Shown here: positions 9,409-17,176 of the stretch, piece by piece
How positions within the stretch are numbered: position 1 is the stretch's first letter
How the letters are laid out: each line of letters starts with the position of its first letter
Assembly: GCA_964516555.1 (NCBI GenBank)
Contig: CAZFAI010000004.1
Span: 1-34,419, forward strand
DNA length: 34,419 nucleotides
Reading direction: 5' to 3'
Origin: CAZFAI01 sp964516555
Lineage (GTDB): Bacteria > Patescibacteriota > Microgenomatia > UBA12405
Position numbers and translations under genes: made by a program
The notes under the pieces: model-generated
What the model was told of the DNA's origin: nothing
The model's input: only the letters and a program-made list of their open reading frames with translations
The model's database searches: none

Positions 9409-10790
9409 TCAATTAATTTTGCTATCTTTACACCTTCCCGGACTGCAAAATTCGTCCCTCTATCCTCCGGAAATATTTGCGAAAAATTTGCCAGATAAAC
9501 GTTTTTCAAAGGGGTCTTGTAGTCCGGTATCTTTTTCGGGTAATCGCAACTAACTATATGCTGTGCATTTTTTAGTTTAAAAACAAAACTGCAATTAATT
9601 TTATCTTTATTAAAATCTGGAAACATCTTTTTTAAATAAGAAAAAAACTCTTTTCTGATATCGCCATCGGTTAATCCAAAATATTTATGGTCACTTGGCA
9701 CATACGTACCCGCATAATAGACCTCTTCATTTCGGTACTTTTTCTTATCAATAAGATTCGTATGTTGGATAAAAGCCAGGAATGGTGAATTTAGGTCATT
9801 AATGTTGTGCCAATAATACTTACTTAAACTCTGCTTGGTAGAGAAAACNNNNNNNNNNTCACATAATTCATCGTCCCAGTTTAGGTCGTTAATATTATGC
9901 CAATAATAACTGCTTAAACTCTGCTTGGTAGAAAATACCAATATTACCGCCCCCAAATAGTCTATGGAATTCAGCTTATTAACATAATCCTCCTTCAGTC
10001 CGTCTGCCATCTTGGCAAATACATGAGAGGGGACGCTGGCAACTACCTTGTCAAACACAAAATTTCTATCTTTTGTGGACACCGCTACGTTACCCCTATC
10101 ATTTTTTATTTTTAACACCGGTGTATTTACCAAAATATTTCCCCCCATCTCCCTAATTTTCTTTTCTAGCCGGTCAATTACTATTTGAAATCCTCCGTCA
10201 AAATAACCCAGGTATTCTTTTGCGTCTCCTTTGTCTTTGGAATTTGCCCTGGTGTGAATACGGGCCCACAACCAAGCCATTGATACGTCCTTGTAATAGT
10301 TATGGAATTTCCCTCTCAGAAGCGGCTCCCATATTACCCGATAAGCGTTTTGACCGCACATTTTTTTCATCCATTCATATGCCGGTATCCCGATAAATTT
10401 CTCGTAATTCTTTGTTCTTTGCAAATACAGTCCGACCATTCCCAATCTTAGTTTGTCCAATAGATTAAGAGGTTTAAATTTAAGTAAATCAATAGGAGTT
10501 ACAAAAGGATAAAGATTACCATCATAGTACAAGCCTATCGAACTCTCATTCCATACTAGCTTATTTCCCAGACCTAATTCTTTAACCAATCCGATAATAT
10601 CCTTGTCGGTTTTAAATATATGGTGGTATGCCATCTCTAAACTTTCTCCCATTAATTTAAATCCCCCGGCTAAACCTCCTAGTGTTTTTCCGGACTCGAT
10701 TATGGTTACTTTGTTACCATTTTTTAGTAACTCGTAAGCCGCTGTCAAACCGGTAAAACCACCTCCGATTACTCCTATATTTTGCTTCAT
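9405..10790 (-). CDS. FAD-dependent amine-oxidase/HemY-like oxidoreductase (disrupted by scaffold gap)
   Basis: This flavin oxidoreductase belongs to the broad protoporphyrinogen oxidase/amine oxidase family. It has an N-terminal Rossmann dinucleotide motif (GGGFTG at residues 9-14), an acidic residue ending the second strand (TIIESGKTLGG), and the C-terminal FAD-contact region near VYLANFSQIFPEDRG. The ATG at 10790 puts the Rossmann strand at the N-terminus; an upstream ATG at 10817 would add nine unlikely residues. The substrate is unknown. There are no heme genes here and the neighbour is rfbB, so a role in glycan or isoprenoid-linked sugar metabolism is possible but inferred. Ten Ns interrupt the gene and an imperfect 58-base duplication flanks them, so the stated length includes about 30 probably spurious codons. 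Confidence 0.82.
   Translation of the reverse strand: MKQNIGVIGGGFTGLTAAYELLKNGNKVTIIESGKTLGGLAGGFKLMGESLEMAYHHIFKTDKDIIGLVKELGLGNKLVWNESSIGLYYDGNLYPFVTPIDLLKFKPLNLLDKLRLGMVGLYLQRTKNYEKFIGIPAYEWMKKMCGQNAYRVIWEPLLRGKFHNYYKDVSMAWLWARIHTRANSKDKGDAKEYLGYFDGGFQIVIDRLEKKIREMGGNILVNTPVLKIKNDRGNVAVSTKDRNFVFDKVVASVPSHVFAKMADGLKEDYVNKLNSIDYLGAVILVFSTKQSLSSYYWHNINDLNWDDELCXXXXVFSTKQSLSKYYWHNINDLNSPFLAFIQHTNLIDKKKYRNEEVYYAGTYVPSDHKYFGLTDGDIRKEFFSYLKKMFPDFNKDKINCSFVFKLKNAQHIVSCDYPKKIPDYKTPLKNVYLANFSQIFPEDRGTNFAVREGVKIAKLID
9791..9938. repeat. Imperfect 58-base direct duplication flanking the scaffold gap
   Basis: Positions 9791-9848 and 9881-9938 align over 58 bases with eight mismatches and no gaps. They lie on either side of the N-run, in the same reading frame of the minus-strand oxidoreductase (90-base offset). 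Both encode versions of VFSTKQSLS-YYWHNINDLN. Only the copy at 9791-9848 continues into the expected family sequence (PFLAFIQHTN). The simplest explanation is two contig ends from strain variants joined by a scaffolder, not a true tandem repeat. Confidence 0.8.
9849..9858. other. Scaffold gap (10 N)
   Basis: A run of exactly ten undetermined bases lies inside the minus-strand FAD oxidoreductase gene. Ten Ns is a common placeholder for a gap of unknown or negative size, which agrees with the duplicated flanks. Confidence 0.99.
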
Positions 10791-10798
10791 ACTATGAT

Positions 10799-10804
10799 AT
10801 GATA
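10799..10804 (-). promoter_or_regulatory. Candidate -10 box of the oxidoreductase gene
   Basis: Read on the minus strand, TATCAT (5 of 6 to TATAAT) lies eight bases before the ATG at 10790, with no ribosome-binding site between them. This is the same short spacing seen at rfbB and fusA. The site lies in the 66-base divergent region shared with fusA. Confidence 0.35.
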
Positions 10805-10841
10805 CACTGTTATTCATCGTAATTATTAATTATCTGTTACT

Positions 10842-10847
10842 TATAAT
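10842..10847 (+). promoter_or_regulatory. fusA promoter, perfect -10 TATAAT, probably leaderless
   Basis: A perfect TATAAT lies nine bases before the fusA ATG at 10857. The expected transcription start falls at about 10854-10857, leaving essentially no 5' untranslated leader, and no ribosome site is present. No good -35 is visible at 16-18 bases spacing. It separates fusA transcriptionally from the interrupted str operon upstream. Confidence 0.6.
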
Positions 10848-10856
10848 TTTACTAAT

Positions 10857-12965
10857 ATGGCTGACGCAATTAAACTTAGCAAAAATCGTGACGTTCCCAT
10901 GGAAAAGGTACGCAATATTGGAATCATTGCTCACATTGATGCCGGCAAAACAACAACAACTGAAAGAATTCTTTTTTATACTGGAAAAATCCACAAAATC
11001 GGAATTGTTGATGAAGGTACAACGACTACCGACACTTTGGTACAGGAAAGAGAACGCGGCATTACGATCCAATCTGCTTGTATAACTACTTTTTGGCACG
11101 ATCATCGTTTTAATGTCATCGACACTCCCGGTCATGTTGATTTTACCGCTGAAGTTGAAAGATCACTCCGCGTACTTGACGGAGCCATCATGGTATTTGA
11201 TGGCAATGCCGGTGTCCAAGCTCAATCTGAAACAGTTTGGCGTCAGGCTGACAAATATGGCGTACCTCGCCTAGCTTTTGTCAATAAAATGGACAAAATC
11301 GGATCTGATTTTGACATGGTATTAAGAAGCATCGATGAAAAATTAAAAGCTCCTGTAATCCCAATGGTTATTCCTGTCGGGAAGGAACATAATTTTGTTG
11401 GCGTTGTCGATCTCATGGAAATGAAGCAAATCGTTTGGGACAAAGACGAACAAGGTGTTGAATATTCCGTTACAGACATTGACCCCAACCTAATTCCTTC
11501 TGCCCAGGCGGCACGTGCCCGAATGGTTGAAAAAATCGCCGGCGAAGATGAAATATTAATGGGAAAATTCCTAAACGACGAAGAAATATCAATCCCCGAG
11601 TTAAAATCAGCTCTGCGTAAAGCAACTATTCAAAGAAAACTGTTCCCCATCTACTGTGGCTCTTCGTGGCGCAACAAGGGAGTTCAGCCCGTTTTGGATG
11701 GTATTGTTGACTATCTGCCATCACCCTTAGACCTGCCACCTATCGAAGGTTATGATGTTGATACTAATGAAGTTATAACTCGTAAGCTGGAAAAGACAGA
11801 ACCGCTTTCGGCGCTTCTTTTTAAGGTCCAATCCGATCCTCACGTCGGAACTCTTTCATATGTCCGCATATATTCGGGATCTCTTAAGGCAGGTTCCGAT
11901 GTTCTCAACATTACTAAGGACAAAACTGAAAGAATTGGACGTCTTCTATTAATGCATGCCGATAAAAGAGAGGGTATTGAAGTAGGTTACGCAGGGGAAA
12001 TTGTTGCCTGCATCGGTTTAAAGGAATCAACTACCGGTGACACCTTGTGTGACCGGGCCCATCCGATTTCTTTATCACCCATCCAGTTTTCCGATCCGGT
12101 TATCTCTTTGTCAATCGAGCCGGAAACGGCTGATGATCAGGAGAAAATGGGAGCTGCCTTAAACAGACTGGCTGTCGAAGATCCTACCTTTAAAGTATCT
12201 TACAACCACGAAACCGGCCAGACAATTATTGCCGGTATGGGTGAATTGTATTTAGATATTATTGTTGACCGCCTAAAAAGAGAGTTTGGTGTCAATGTCA
12301 AAACTGGTGCCCCGCAGGTGGCTTACCGGGAAACGATTGAGGTTAACGCCGAAGGTGAGGGTAAATATATCCACCAATCCGGAGGTCATGGACAGTATGG
12401 TCATTGTAAAATTAGAATTGAACCCAAGTCTCGTGGAGAAGGAACCGAATTTGTTAATGCAGTAAAGGGGGGAGCTATTCCTAGCAACTTTATCCCTGCT
12501 ATCGAAAAAGGTGTCCGCGAAACCCTTCAAAAAGGTATCATTGCTGGTTATCCCGCTACAGATATCAAAGTAACGGTTTATGACGGTACCTATCATGAAG
12601 TTGATTCTTCTGAGATGGCCTTCAAGCTGGCTGGCTCTTATGCAATCAAAGATGCTTTTGAGAAAGCCAATCCGATTGTCCTCGAACCAATCATGAAAAT
12701 GGAAGTTAACACTCCCTCAGAATTCTTGGGAACTGTAATTGGCGACCTTTCATCCAGGCGGGGTCAAATCAGCGGTACTACAGAAAGTAACAATTTTACC
12801 ACTATTAATGCCTTCATTCCGCTGGAGGCCGTCAGAGGTTATGCCACGGTTATCCGTAGTTTGACTCAGGGTAGAGGATCTTTTTACATGGAACCATCTC
12901 ATTACGACCCTGTTCCTTTTGATGTCCAGCAAAGTTTATTAATTAGCAAAACTACCAAAAGTTAA
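10857..12965 (+). CDS. fusA: Elongation factor G
   Basis: EF-G is the GTPase that drives ribosomal translocation and, with RRF, ribosome recycling. It has 702 residues, the usual length. The P-loop AHIDAGKTT is at residues 25-33, switch I ERERGITIQSA is canonical, DTPGH is at 89-93, and the guanine-specificity motif NKMD is at 143-146. Domains II-V follow, with the domain IV segment YIHQSGGHGQYGHCKIRIEP, whose tip enters the decoding site. Its normal switch I contrasts with the divergent one in the neighbouring tuf. The gene is divergent from the oxidoreductase and is followed by 123 noncoding bases holding the tuf promoter. Confidence 0.98.
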   Translation: MADAIKLSKNRDVPMEKVRNIGIIAHIDAGKTTTTERILFYTGKIHKIGIVDEGTTTTDTLVQERERGITIQSACITTFWHDHRFNVIDTPGHVDFTAEVERSLRVLDGAIMVFDGNAGVQAQSETVWRQADKYGVPRLAFVNKMDKIGSDFDMVLRSIDEKLKAPVIPMVIPVGKEHNFVGVVDLMEMKQIVWDKDEQGVEYSVTDIDPNLIPSAQAARARMVEKIAGEDEILMGKFLNDEEISIPELKSALRKATIQRKLFPIYCGSSWRNKGVQPVLDGIVDYLPSPLDLPPIEGYDVDTNEVITRKLEKTEPLSALLFKVQSDPHVGTLSYVRIYSGSLKAGSDVLNITKDKTERIGRLLLMHADKREGIEVGYAGEIVACIGLKESTTGDTLCDRAHPISLSPIQFSDPVISLSIEPETADDQEKMGAALNRLAVEDPTFKVSYNHETGQTIIAGMGELYLDIIVDRLKREFGVNVKTGAPQVAYRETIEVNAEGEGKYIHQSGGHGQYGHCKIRIEPKSRGEGTEFVNAVKGGAIPSNFIPAIEKGVRETLQKGIIAGYPATDIKVTVYDGTYHEVDSSEMAFKLAGSYAIKDAFEKANPIVLEPIMKMEVNTPSEFLGTVIGDLSSRRGQISGTTESNNFTTINAFIPLEAVRGYATVIRSLTQGRGSFYMEPSHYDPVPFDVQQSLLISKTTKS

Positions 12966-13001
12966 GCAACTTTGTTATTGCAAACAAGCAATTTAGTTGC
13001 T
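12965..13001. repeat. Inverted repeat overlapping the tuf promoter
   Basis: AGCAACT (12965-12971) and AGTTGCT (12995-13001) are a perfect 7-base inverted repeat 23 bases apart. The left arm touches the fusA stop; the right arm covers the extended -10 element of the tuf promoter. No U-tract follows, so it is not a standard terminator. An operator or a weak hairpin at the end of the fusA mRNA is possible, but it may be chance. Confidence 0.35.
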
Positions 13002-13006
13002 ACAAT
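12978..13006 (+). promoter_or_regulatory. tuf / S10 operon promoter with extended -10
   Basis: The -35 is TTGCAA (12978-12983, 4 of 6), the spacer is 17 bases, and the -10 is TACAAT (13001-13006) preceded by TGC, giving an extended -10 TGnTACAAT. The predicted start near 13013 leaves a leader of about 75 bases before tuf. It is probably the main promoter for the roughly 11.8-kb tuf-infA gene run, inside which I saw no other strong promoter. Confidence 0.65.
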
Positions 13007-13088
13007 CTTAAAGCATTTTAGCTACACATTTATTAGTTAAAAACCTGTCTAAAGTAAGACAAAATATAAAAATTAAAAAGGAGAAACA

Positions 13089-14261
13089 ATGGCAGACACT
13101 TTTCAAAGAACTAAGCCACACGTCAACGTTGGTACTATAGGTCACGTTGATCACGGAAAAACTACCCTCTCCGCTGCTATTTCCAAGGTGCAGGGTAATC
13201 CGAAAACATATCAGGACATCGCTAAGGGAGGAACAGTCAGGGACGCATCAAAAATCGTCACCATTGCTATCTCCCATATCGAATACGAAACTGATAATAG
13301 GCATTATGCCCACATTGACTGTCCCGGTCATGCTGATTATGTCAAAAACATGATCACCGGTGCTGCTCAAATGGATGGCGCCATATTAGTGGTATCAGCT
13401 CCGGATGGCCCCATGCCTCAAACTAGAGAGCATGTACTTTTAGCCAATCAGGTTAACGTCCCCAAATTAGCTGTCTTTTTGAATAAAGTCGATCTTGTAG
13501 AAGATCCTGAATTCCTCGACTTGGTTGAAATGGAAATCAGAGACCTTTTAAACAAATATGGTTTCGATGGTGACAATGCTCCTATCATTAGAGGTTCTGC
13601 ACTGAAAGCTCTTGAAGGCGACGCCGAAGGTGTTGAATCCATTAAAAAATTAATGGAAGCCCTGGACACCTGGATTCCTGAACCTAAAAGAGAACTTGAC
13701 CAACCCTTCCTATTACCTATCGAAGACGTTTTCTCTATTAAAGGTAGAGGAACCGTTGCTACCGGTAGAATTGAAAGAGGTATCGTCAAAGTTAACGAAG
13801 AAGTCGAAATTGTCGGTCTTCGTCCAACCAAAAAAGCAGTTGTAACCGGTGTTGAGATGTTCCACAAGATTCTTGACCAAGGTCAGGCTGGAGACAATGT
13901 TGGTATTCTTTTAAGAGGAATTGAAAAAGAGGATATCGAAAGAGGTCAGGTAATTACCAAACCCGGCACTATTACTCCGCACACCGAATTCAAAGCCGAA
14001 GTTTACTTGCTCAAAAAGGAAGAGGGTGGACGTCACACTCCGGTCTTTACCGGCTATCGTCCTCAGGTCTTCATTAGAACCACCGACGTTACTGGCGATG
14101 TTCAATTGCCTGAAGGTGTCGAGATGGTTATGCCCGGCGACAATGCTAATGTTGTTGTTAAGTTAATAAAACCGGTGGCCATGCAGCCCGGTCAAAGATT
14201 CGCAATCCGCGAAGGTGGTTTGACCGTTGGCGCAGGTGCTATCACCGAGATAATTAAGTAA
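13089..14261 (+). CDS. tuf: Elongation factor Tu with divergent switch I
   Basis: EF-Tu delivers aminoacyl-tRNA to the ribosome as a GTP complex. It has 390 residues. The P-loop GHVDHGKTT is at 18-26, DCPGHADY carries the catalytic His, NKVD and GSALKALEG form the guanine site, and domains II and III are normal. The ATG at 13089 has AAGGAG seven bases upstream. Oddity: the switch I (effector) region, residues 35-60, lacks the near-universal PEExxRGITI sequence and reads GGTVRDASKIVTIAIS, about three residues shorter. Only the Mg-coordinating Thr (T58) and the following Ile clearly align. The rest of the protein is typical, so this is a real EF-Tu and not a paralogous GTPase. Confidence 0.97.
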   Translation: MADTFQRTKPHVNVGTIGHVDHGKTTLSAAISKVQGNPKTYQDIAKGGTVRDASKIVTIAISHIEYETDNRHYAHIDCPGHADYVKNMITGAAQMDGAILVVSAPDGPMPQTREHVLLANQVNVPKLAVFLNKVDLVEDPEFLDLVEMEIRDLLNKYGFDGDNAPIIRGSALKALEGDAEGVESIKKLMEALDTWIPEPKRELDQPFLLPIEDVFSIKGRGTVATGRIERGIVKVNEEVEIVGLRPTKKAVVTGVEMFHKILDQGQAGDNVGILLRGIEKEDIERGQVITKPGTITPHTEFKAEVYLLKKEEGGRHTPVFTGYRPQVFIRTTDVTGDVQLPEGVEMVMPGDNANVVVKLIKPVAMQPGQRFAIREGGLTVGAGAITEIIK

Positions 14262-14265
14262 TAAA

Positions 14266-14577
14266 ATGGCCAAAGGTAACCGCATTCGCATCAGACTAAA
14301 ATCATTCGATCATCGAATTATCGATGAGGCAGCTATGAAGATAGTTGAAGCTGCGGTTACCGCTGGCGCTCAGGTACAAGGCCCTATCCCTCTGCCAACT
14401 GATAGGAAAGTTGTTACAGTTTTGACTAGTCCACATACTGACAAGAATGCTCGTGATCACTACGAAATATTGACTCATAAGCGTTTAATCGATATATCAA
14501 ACACTAGTCTGAGAACAGTAGATAGTCTTCAGCACTTAGACTTACCTTCGGGAGTCGAAATTGAAGTCAAGATGTAA
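14266..14577 (+). CDS. rpsJ: 30S ribosomal protein S10
   Basis: S10 is part of the 30S head and also the NusE partner of NusB in antitermination. It has 103 residues, the usual length. The N-terminal RIRIRLKSFDHRIIDE, the TSPHTDKNARDHYEILTH loop and the C-terminal LPSGVEIEVKM are all standard. The ATG at 14266 is four bases after the tuf stop, so it is translationally linked to tuf. It opens the S10-type gene run. Confidence 0.97.
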   Translation: MAKGNRIRIRLKSFDHRIIDEAAMKIVEAAVTAGAQVQGPIPLPTDRKVVTVLTSPHTDKNARDHYEILTHKRLIDISNTSLRTVDSLQHLDLPSGVEIEVKM

Positions 14578-14588
14578 GGAGAATTACC

Positions 14589-15212
14589 ATGCTTTCAGGA
14601 TATATTGCAAAAAAACTACAAATGACCAATCGGTATTCGGAAAACGGAAAGCGTATTCCGGTTACCATACTAAAAGCCCAACCACTTACCGTCACGCAGC
14701 TAAGAACTGAAGAGAAAAATGGTTATTCTTCAGTCCAAGTTGCCTATGGCTCAAGATTAAGACTAAATAAATCCGTTGCTGCCAAGCTAAAGAAACTCAA
14801 AATCAAGGGTATCCCCAAAGGTTTCAGAGAATTTCAAAAAACAGGTGAAGAAGAACTGAAGGTCGGAAATCCGATTAATGTAGACAACGTTTTATCTATT
14901 GGTGATGTTGTCAATGTTACTGGCACCTCAAAAGGCCGTGGTTTTGCCGGTGTCATCAAAAGACATGGTTTTCATCGTCAGGGTGTTACCCGTGGTCAAT
15001 CGGATAGGACGCGAGCTCCTGGCTCAATTGGCGCAAAAACACCAGGAAAAGTCATTAAAGGTAAAAAAATGCCAGGTCACCTTGGCAATGTTACCAAAAC
15101 AGTCAGTAATCTAAAAGTTATTGACATCAATTCCGAAAACAACGAGTTAACTATTAGCGGATCTGTCCCCGGTGCTCGAAATTCCTGGGTAGTCGTGACC
15201 AAACAATCATAA
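14589..15212 (+). CDS. rplC: 50S ribosomal protein L3
   Basis: L3 is an early-assembly protein whose central extension reaches toward the peptidyl transferase centre. It has 207 residues. The extension is visible as RGQSDRTRAPGSIGAKTPG followed by GKKMPGHLGN. The segment equivalent to E. coli GQNQTPG is one residue shorter (GAKTPG), so the Gln methylated by PrmB in E. coli has no direct counterpart. AAGGAG ends seven bases before the ATG at 14589 and overlaps the rpsJ stop. Confidence 0.97.
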   Translation: MLSGYIAKKLQMTNRYSENGKRIPVTILKAQPLTVTQLRTEEKNGYSSVQVAYGSRLRLNKSVAAKLKKLKIKGIPKGFREFQKTGEEELKVGNPINVDNVLSIGDVVNVTGTSKGRGFAGVIKRHGFHRQGVTRGQSDRTRAPGSIGAKTPGKVIKGKKMPGHLGNVTKTVSNLKVIDINSENNELTISGSVPGARNSWVVVTKQS

Positions 15213-15214
15213 CC

Positions 15215-15850
15215 ATGAAACTCAAAGTATACGATATTAACGCAAAAGAAATTGCCGAAATTACCCTCCCGGGCGATGTTTTCGGTGCAAAGATTTCAGA
15301 TGAATTGATATCAAAATCTATCAGAGCTCATCTCTCAAACCAGCGCAAAGCTAGTGCTAAAGCAAAAAACCGTGCTGAAGTTTCCGGAACCACCAAAAAA
15401 ATCTGGGCCCAAAAAGGTACAGGTCGTGCCAGACATGGCAGTGCCAAGGCTCCGATATTTGTTGGCGGCGGTGTAGCTCATGGTCCACGAGGTTTGCAAA
15501 ATTTCACTATAAGACTAAACAAAAAAGAAAAAGTATTAGCTCTAAGGTCTCTTCTTTCCAAGTTTGCAAAAGAAAAAGACATAGTTGTAATCGACGGACT
15601 GAATTCGATTAAACCCAAAACCAAAGAAGGCCTAAAAATGTTTACTGCTTTTAGCGAAGCCAAAAAAGAACTGACTACCTCAAAAAAAATTGCAATTGTT
15701 ACATCCAGAACTCTTCCCGGTGTCAAACGGGCTTTCGGCAATCTTCCGAAAGTTAATTTACTCAGTCTTAAATCACTCAATACTTATGATTTATCCCGTC
15801 AGAACGTCTTAATTTTTAGCAGGAAAGCCATTGAAAAGCTGGCCAAATAA
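15215..15850 (+). CDS. rplD: 50S ribosomal protein L4
   Basis: L4 lines the nascent-peptide exit tunnel. It has 211 residues. The tunnel loop is recognisable in KKIWAQKGTGRARHGSAKAP followed by GGGVAHGPR. In some bacteria L4 represses its own S10 operon; no such leader structure was sought beyond the tuf promoter region. The ATG lies two bases after the rplC stop. rplW begins one base after the stop. Confidence 0.97.
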   Translation: MKLKVYDINAKEIAEITLPGDVFGAKISDELISKSIRAHLSNQRKASAKAKNRAEVSGTTKKIWAQKGTGRARHGSAKAPIFVGGGVAHGPRGLQNFTIRLNKKEKVLALRSLLSKFAKEKDIVVIDGLNSIKPKTKEGLKMFTAFSEAKKELTTSKKIAIVTSRTLPGVKRAFGNLPKVNLLSLKSLNTYDLSRQNVLIFSRKAIEKLAK

Positions 15851-15851
15851 C

Positions 15852-16157
15852 ATGACTCCAAATAACATCAATAAAATATTAATAAAACCGATAATTACAG
15901 AGAAAACACTTCTTAAGCAGGAGAGTGGTAAATATTCTTTCTGGATTACAAAAGAAGCAAACAAGTTTCAGGTGGCCAACGCTTTTGAGTCATTATTTAA
16001 AATTAAACCCATACAGATAAACATTATTAACTCAAAAGGTAAAATCAAAACCAATTGGAAAACCCGCAAACCTGTAGTAAAATCAAACCGCAAAAAAGCC
16101 ATAATTACCGTCGATAAAAAAGAAAAAGTCGATTTGTTAACTATAAAAACTAAATAA
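15852..16157 (+). CDS. rplW: 50S ribosomal protein L23
   Basis: L23 sits at the tunnel exit and is the docking site for trigger factor and SRP. It has 101 residues from the ATG at 15852; an upstream TTG at 15831 would overlap rplD and add a non-family N-terminus. ILIKPIITEKT is the standard start, followed by YSFWITKEANKFQVANAFES and the Lys-rich extension. The stop overlaps the rplB start as TAATG, so the genes are translationally coupled. Confidence 0.95.
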   Translation: MTPNNINKILIKPIITEKTLLKQESGKYSFWITKEANKFQVANAFESLFKIKPIQINIINSKGKIKTNWKTRKPVVKSNRKKAIITVDKKEKVDLLTIKTK

Positions 16158-16903
16158 TGAAATCTAAAAAATTATTAACTATAAAAAAGAAAACCAGTGG
16201 ACGTGACTCTCAAGGTCACATCTCTATTCGTCATCGTGGTGGTGAACACAAGAGATTTCATCGTGAAATCGACTGGAAGAGAACTGACTATGGTATTGAA
16301 GCCAAAGTCGTTTCCATTGAGTACGATCCAAATCGTACTGCCAATATTGCCCTTCTTTCATATACAAATGGCCGCAAAGCTTATATTCTTTCTCCTTCAA
16401 ATCTGAAAGTGGATGATATAATATATTCGTCAAGCGACACCGCACCTATAAAAGATGGTAACAGGCTACCTGTAAAAAATATTCCCGTTGGAGTACCTAT
16501 TCATGCTTTGGAGATGACTCCCGGCAAGGGAGCTCAGGTTGTAAAAAGTGCTGGCTCCGCCGCCTACGTTCAAAGTATTGACGGAGACAAGGCTGTTATA
16601 AAATTACCTTCAGGAGAGATCAGATTATTTCACTCTGAAAGCAAAGCCACCATCGGCCAGGTTGGCAACACTGAGCATGCGAGTATCAAGCTTACTAAAG
16701 CTGGTCAGTCCCGCCATCGCGGATTTAGACCGACAGTTAGGGGAGTAGCTCAGCATCCGAATTCTCATCCGCACGGAGGGGGAGAGGGCAGAAGCTCGAT
16801 CGGAATGCATCCCAAAACTCCATGGGGTCGTCCCGCAATGGGCAAAAGAACCCGAAAATTAAAGAAAAAATCAAATAAATTAATTATTAAGCGGGCAAAA
16901 TAA
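16157..16903 (+). CDS. rplB: 50S ribosomal protein L2 lacking the usual N-terminal segment
   Basis: L2 is a primary 23S-binding protein needed for subunit joining and peptidyl transferase activity. It has 248 residues instead of about 275. The conserved block normally preceded by about 30 residues starts almost at once (KKKTSGRDSQGHISIRHRGG). An in-frame TAA at 16151-16153 excludes a longer start. The functional C-terminal segment VRGVAQHPNSHPHGGGEG, with the catalytically implicated His, is intact, as is TPWGRPAMGKRTRK. Coupled to rplW through TAATG. Confidence 0.96.
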   Translation: MKSKKLLTIKKKTSGRDSQGHISIRHRGGEHKRFHREIDWKRTDYGIEAKVVSIEYDPNRTANIALLSYTNGRKAYILSPSNLKVDDIIYSSSDTAPIKDGNRLPVKNIPVGVPIHALEMTPGKGAQVVKSAGSAAYVQSIDGDKAVIKLPSGEIRLFHSESKATIGQVGNTEHASIKLTKAGQSRHRGFRPTVRGVAQHPNSHPHGGGEGRSSIGMHPKTPWGRPAMGKRTRKLKKKSNKLIIKRAK

Positions 16904-16905
16904 CC

Positions 16906-17172
16906 GTGAGAAGTTCAAAAAAAGGTCCATACATTGACCAAAATATTATTAAAAAAATAAGTAAGGGCGAAAGTACTATACAAACTTACGCCAGGAACAG
17001 TCAGGTCTCGCCCGAATTTATTGGCAAGACATTTTCCGTTCACAATGGACGTCGTTTTATCAATGTCTTTGTTACTGAAGACATGGTAGGACACCGACTT
17101 GGTGAACTTGCCCCCACCAGAACCTTCAAAGGTCACGGTCGTGTCGTTAAGAGAGTTATTGAAAAGACATAA
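16906..17172 (+). CDS. rpsS: 30S ribosomal protein S19
   Basis: S19 is in the 30S head and forms an S13-S19 complex. It has 88 residues and starts at GTG 16906, two bases after the rplB stop; no ATG is available before the conserved KKGPYID. The blocks TYARNSQVSPEFIGKTFSVHNGRRFINVFVTEDMVGHRLGELAPTRTF are continuous and standard up to position. No clear ribosome site is visible, so it probably depends on coupling with rplB. Confidence 0.96.
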   Translation: MRSSKKGPYIDQNIIKKISKGESTIQTYARNSQVSPEFIGKTFSVHNGRRFINVFVTEDMVGHRLGELAPTRTFKGHGRVVKRVIEKT

Positions 17173-17176
17173 AATT

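Noticed and set aside
9791..9938. Genuine tandem repeat in the oxidoreductase
   Set aside because: The copies abut a 10-N gap and only one continues into the family sequence, so an assembly artefact is more likely.
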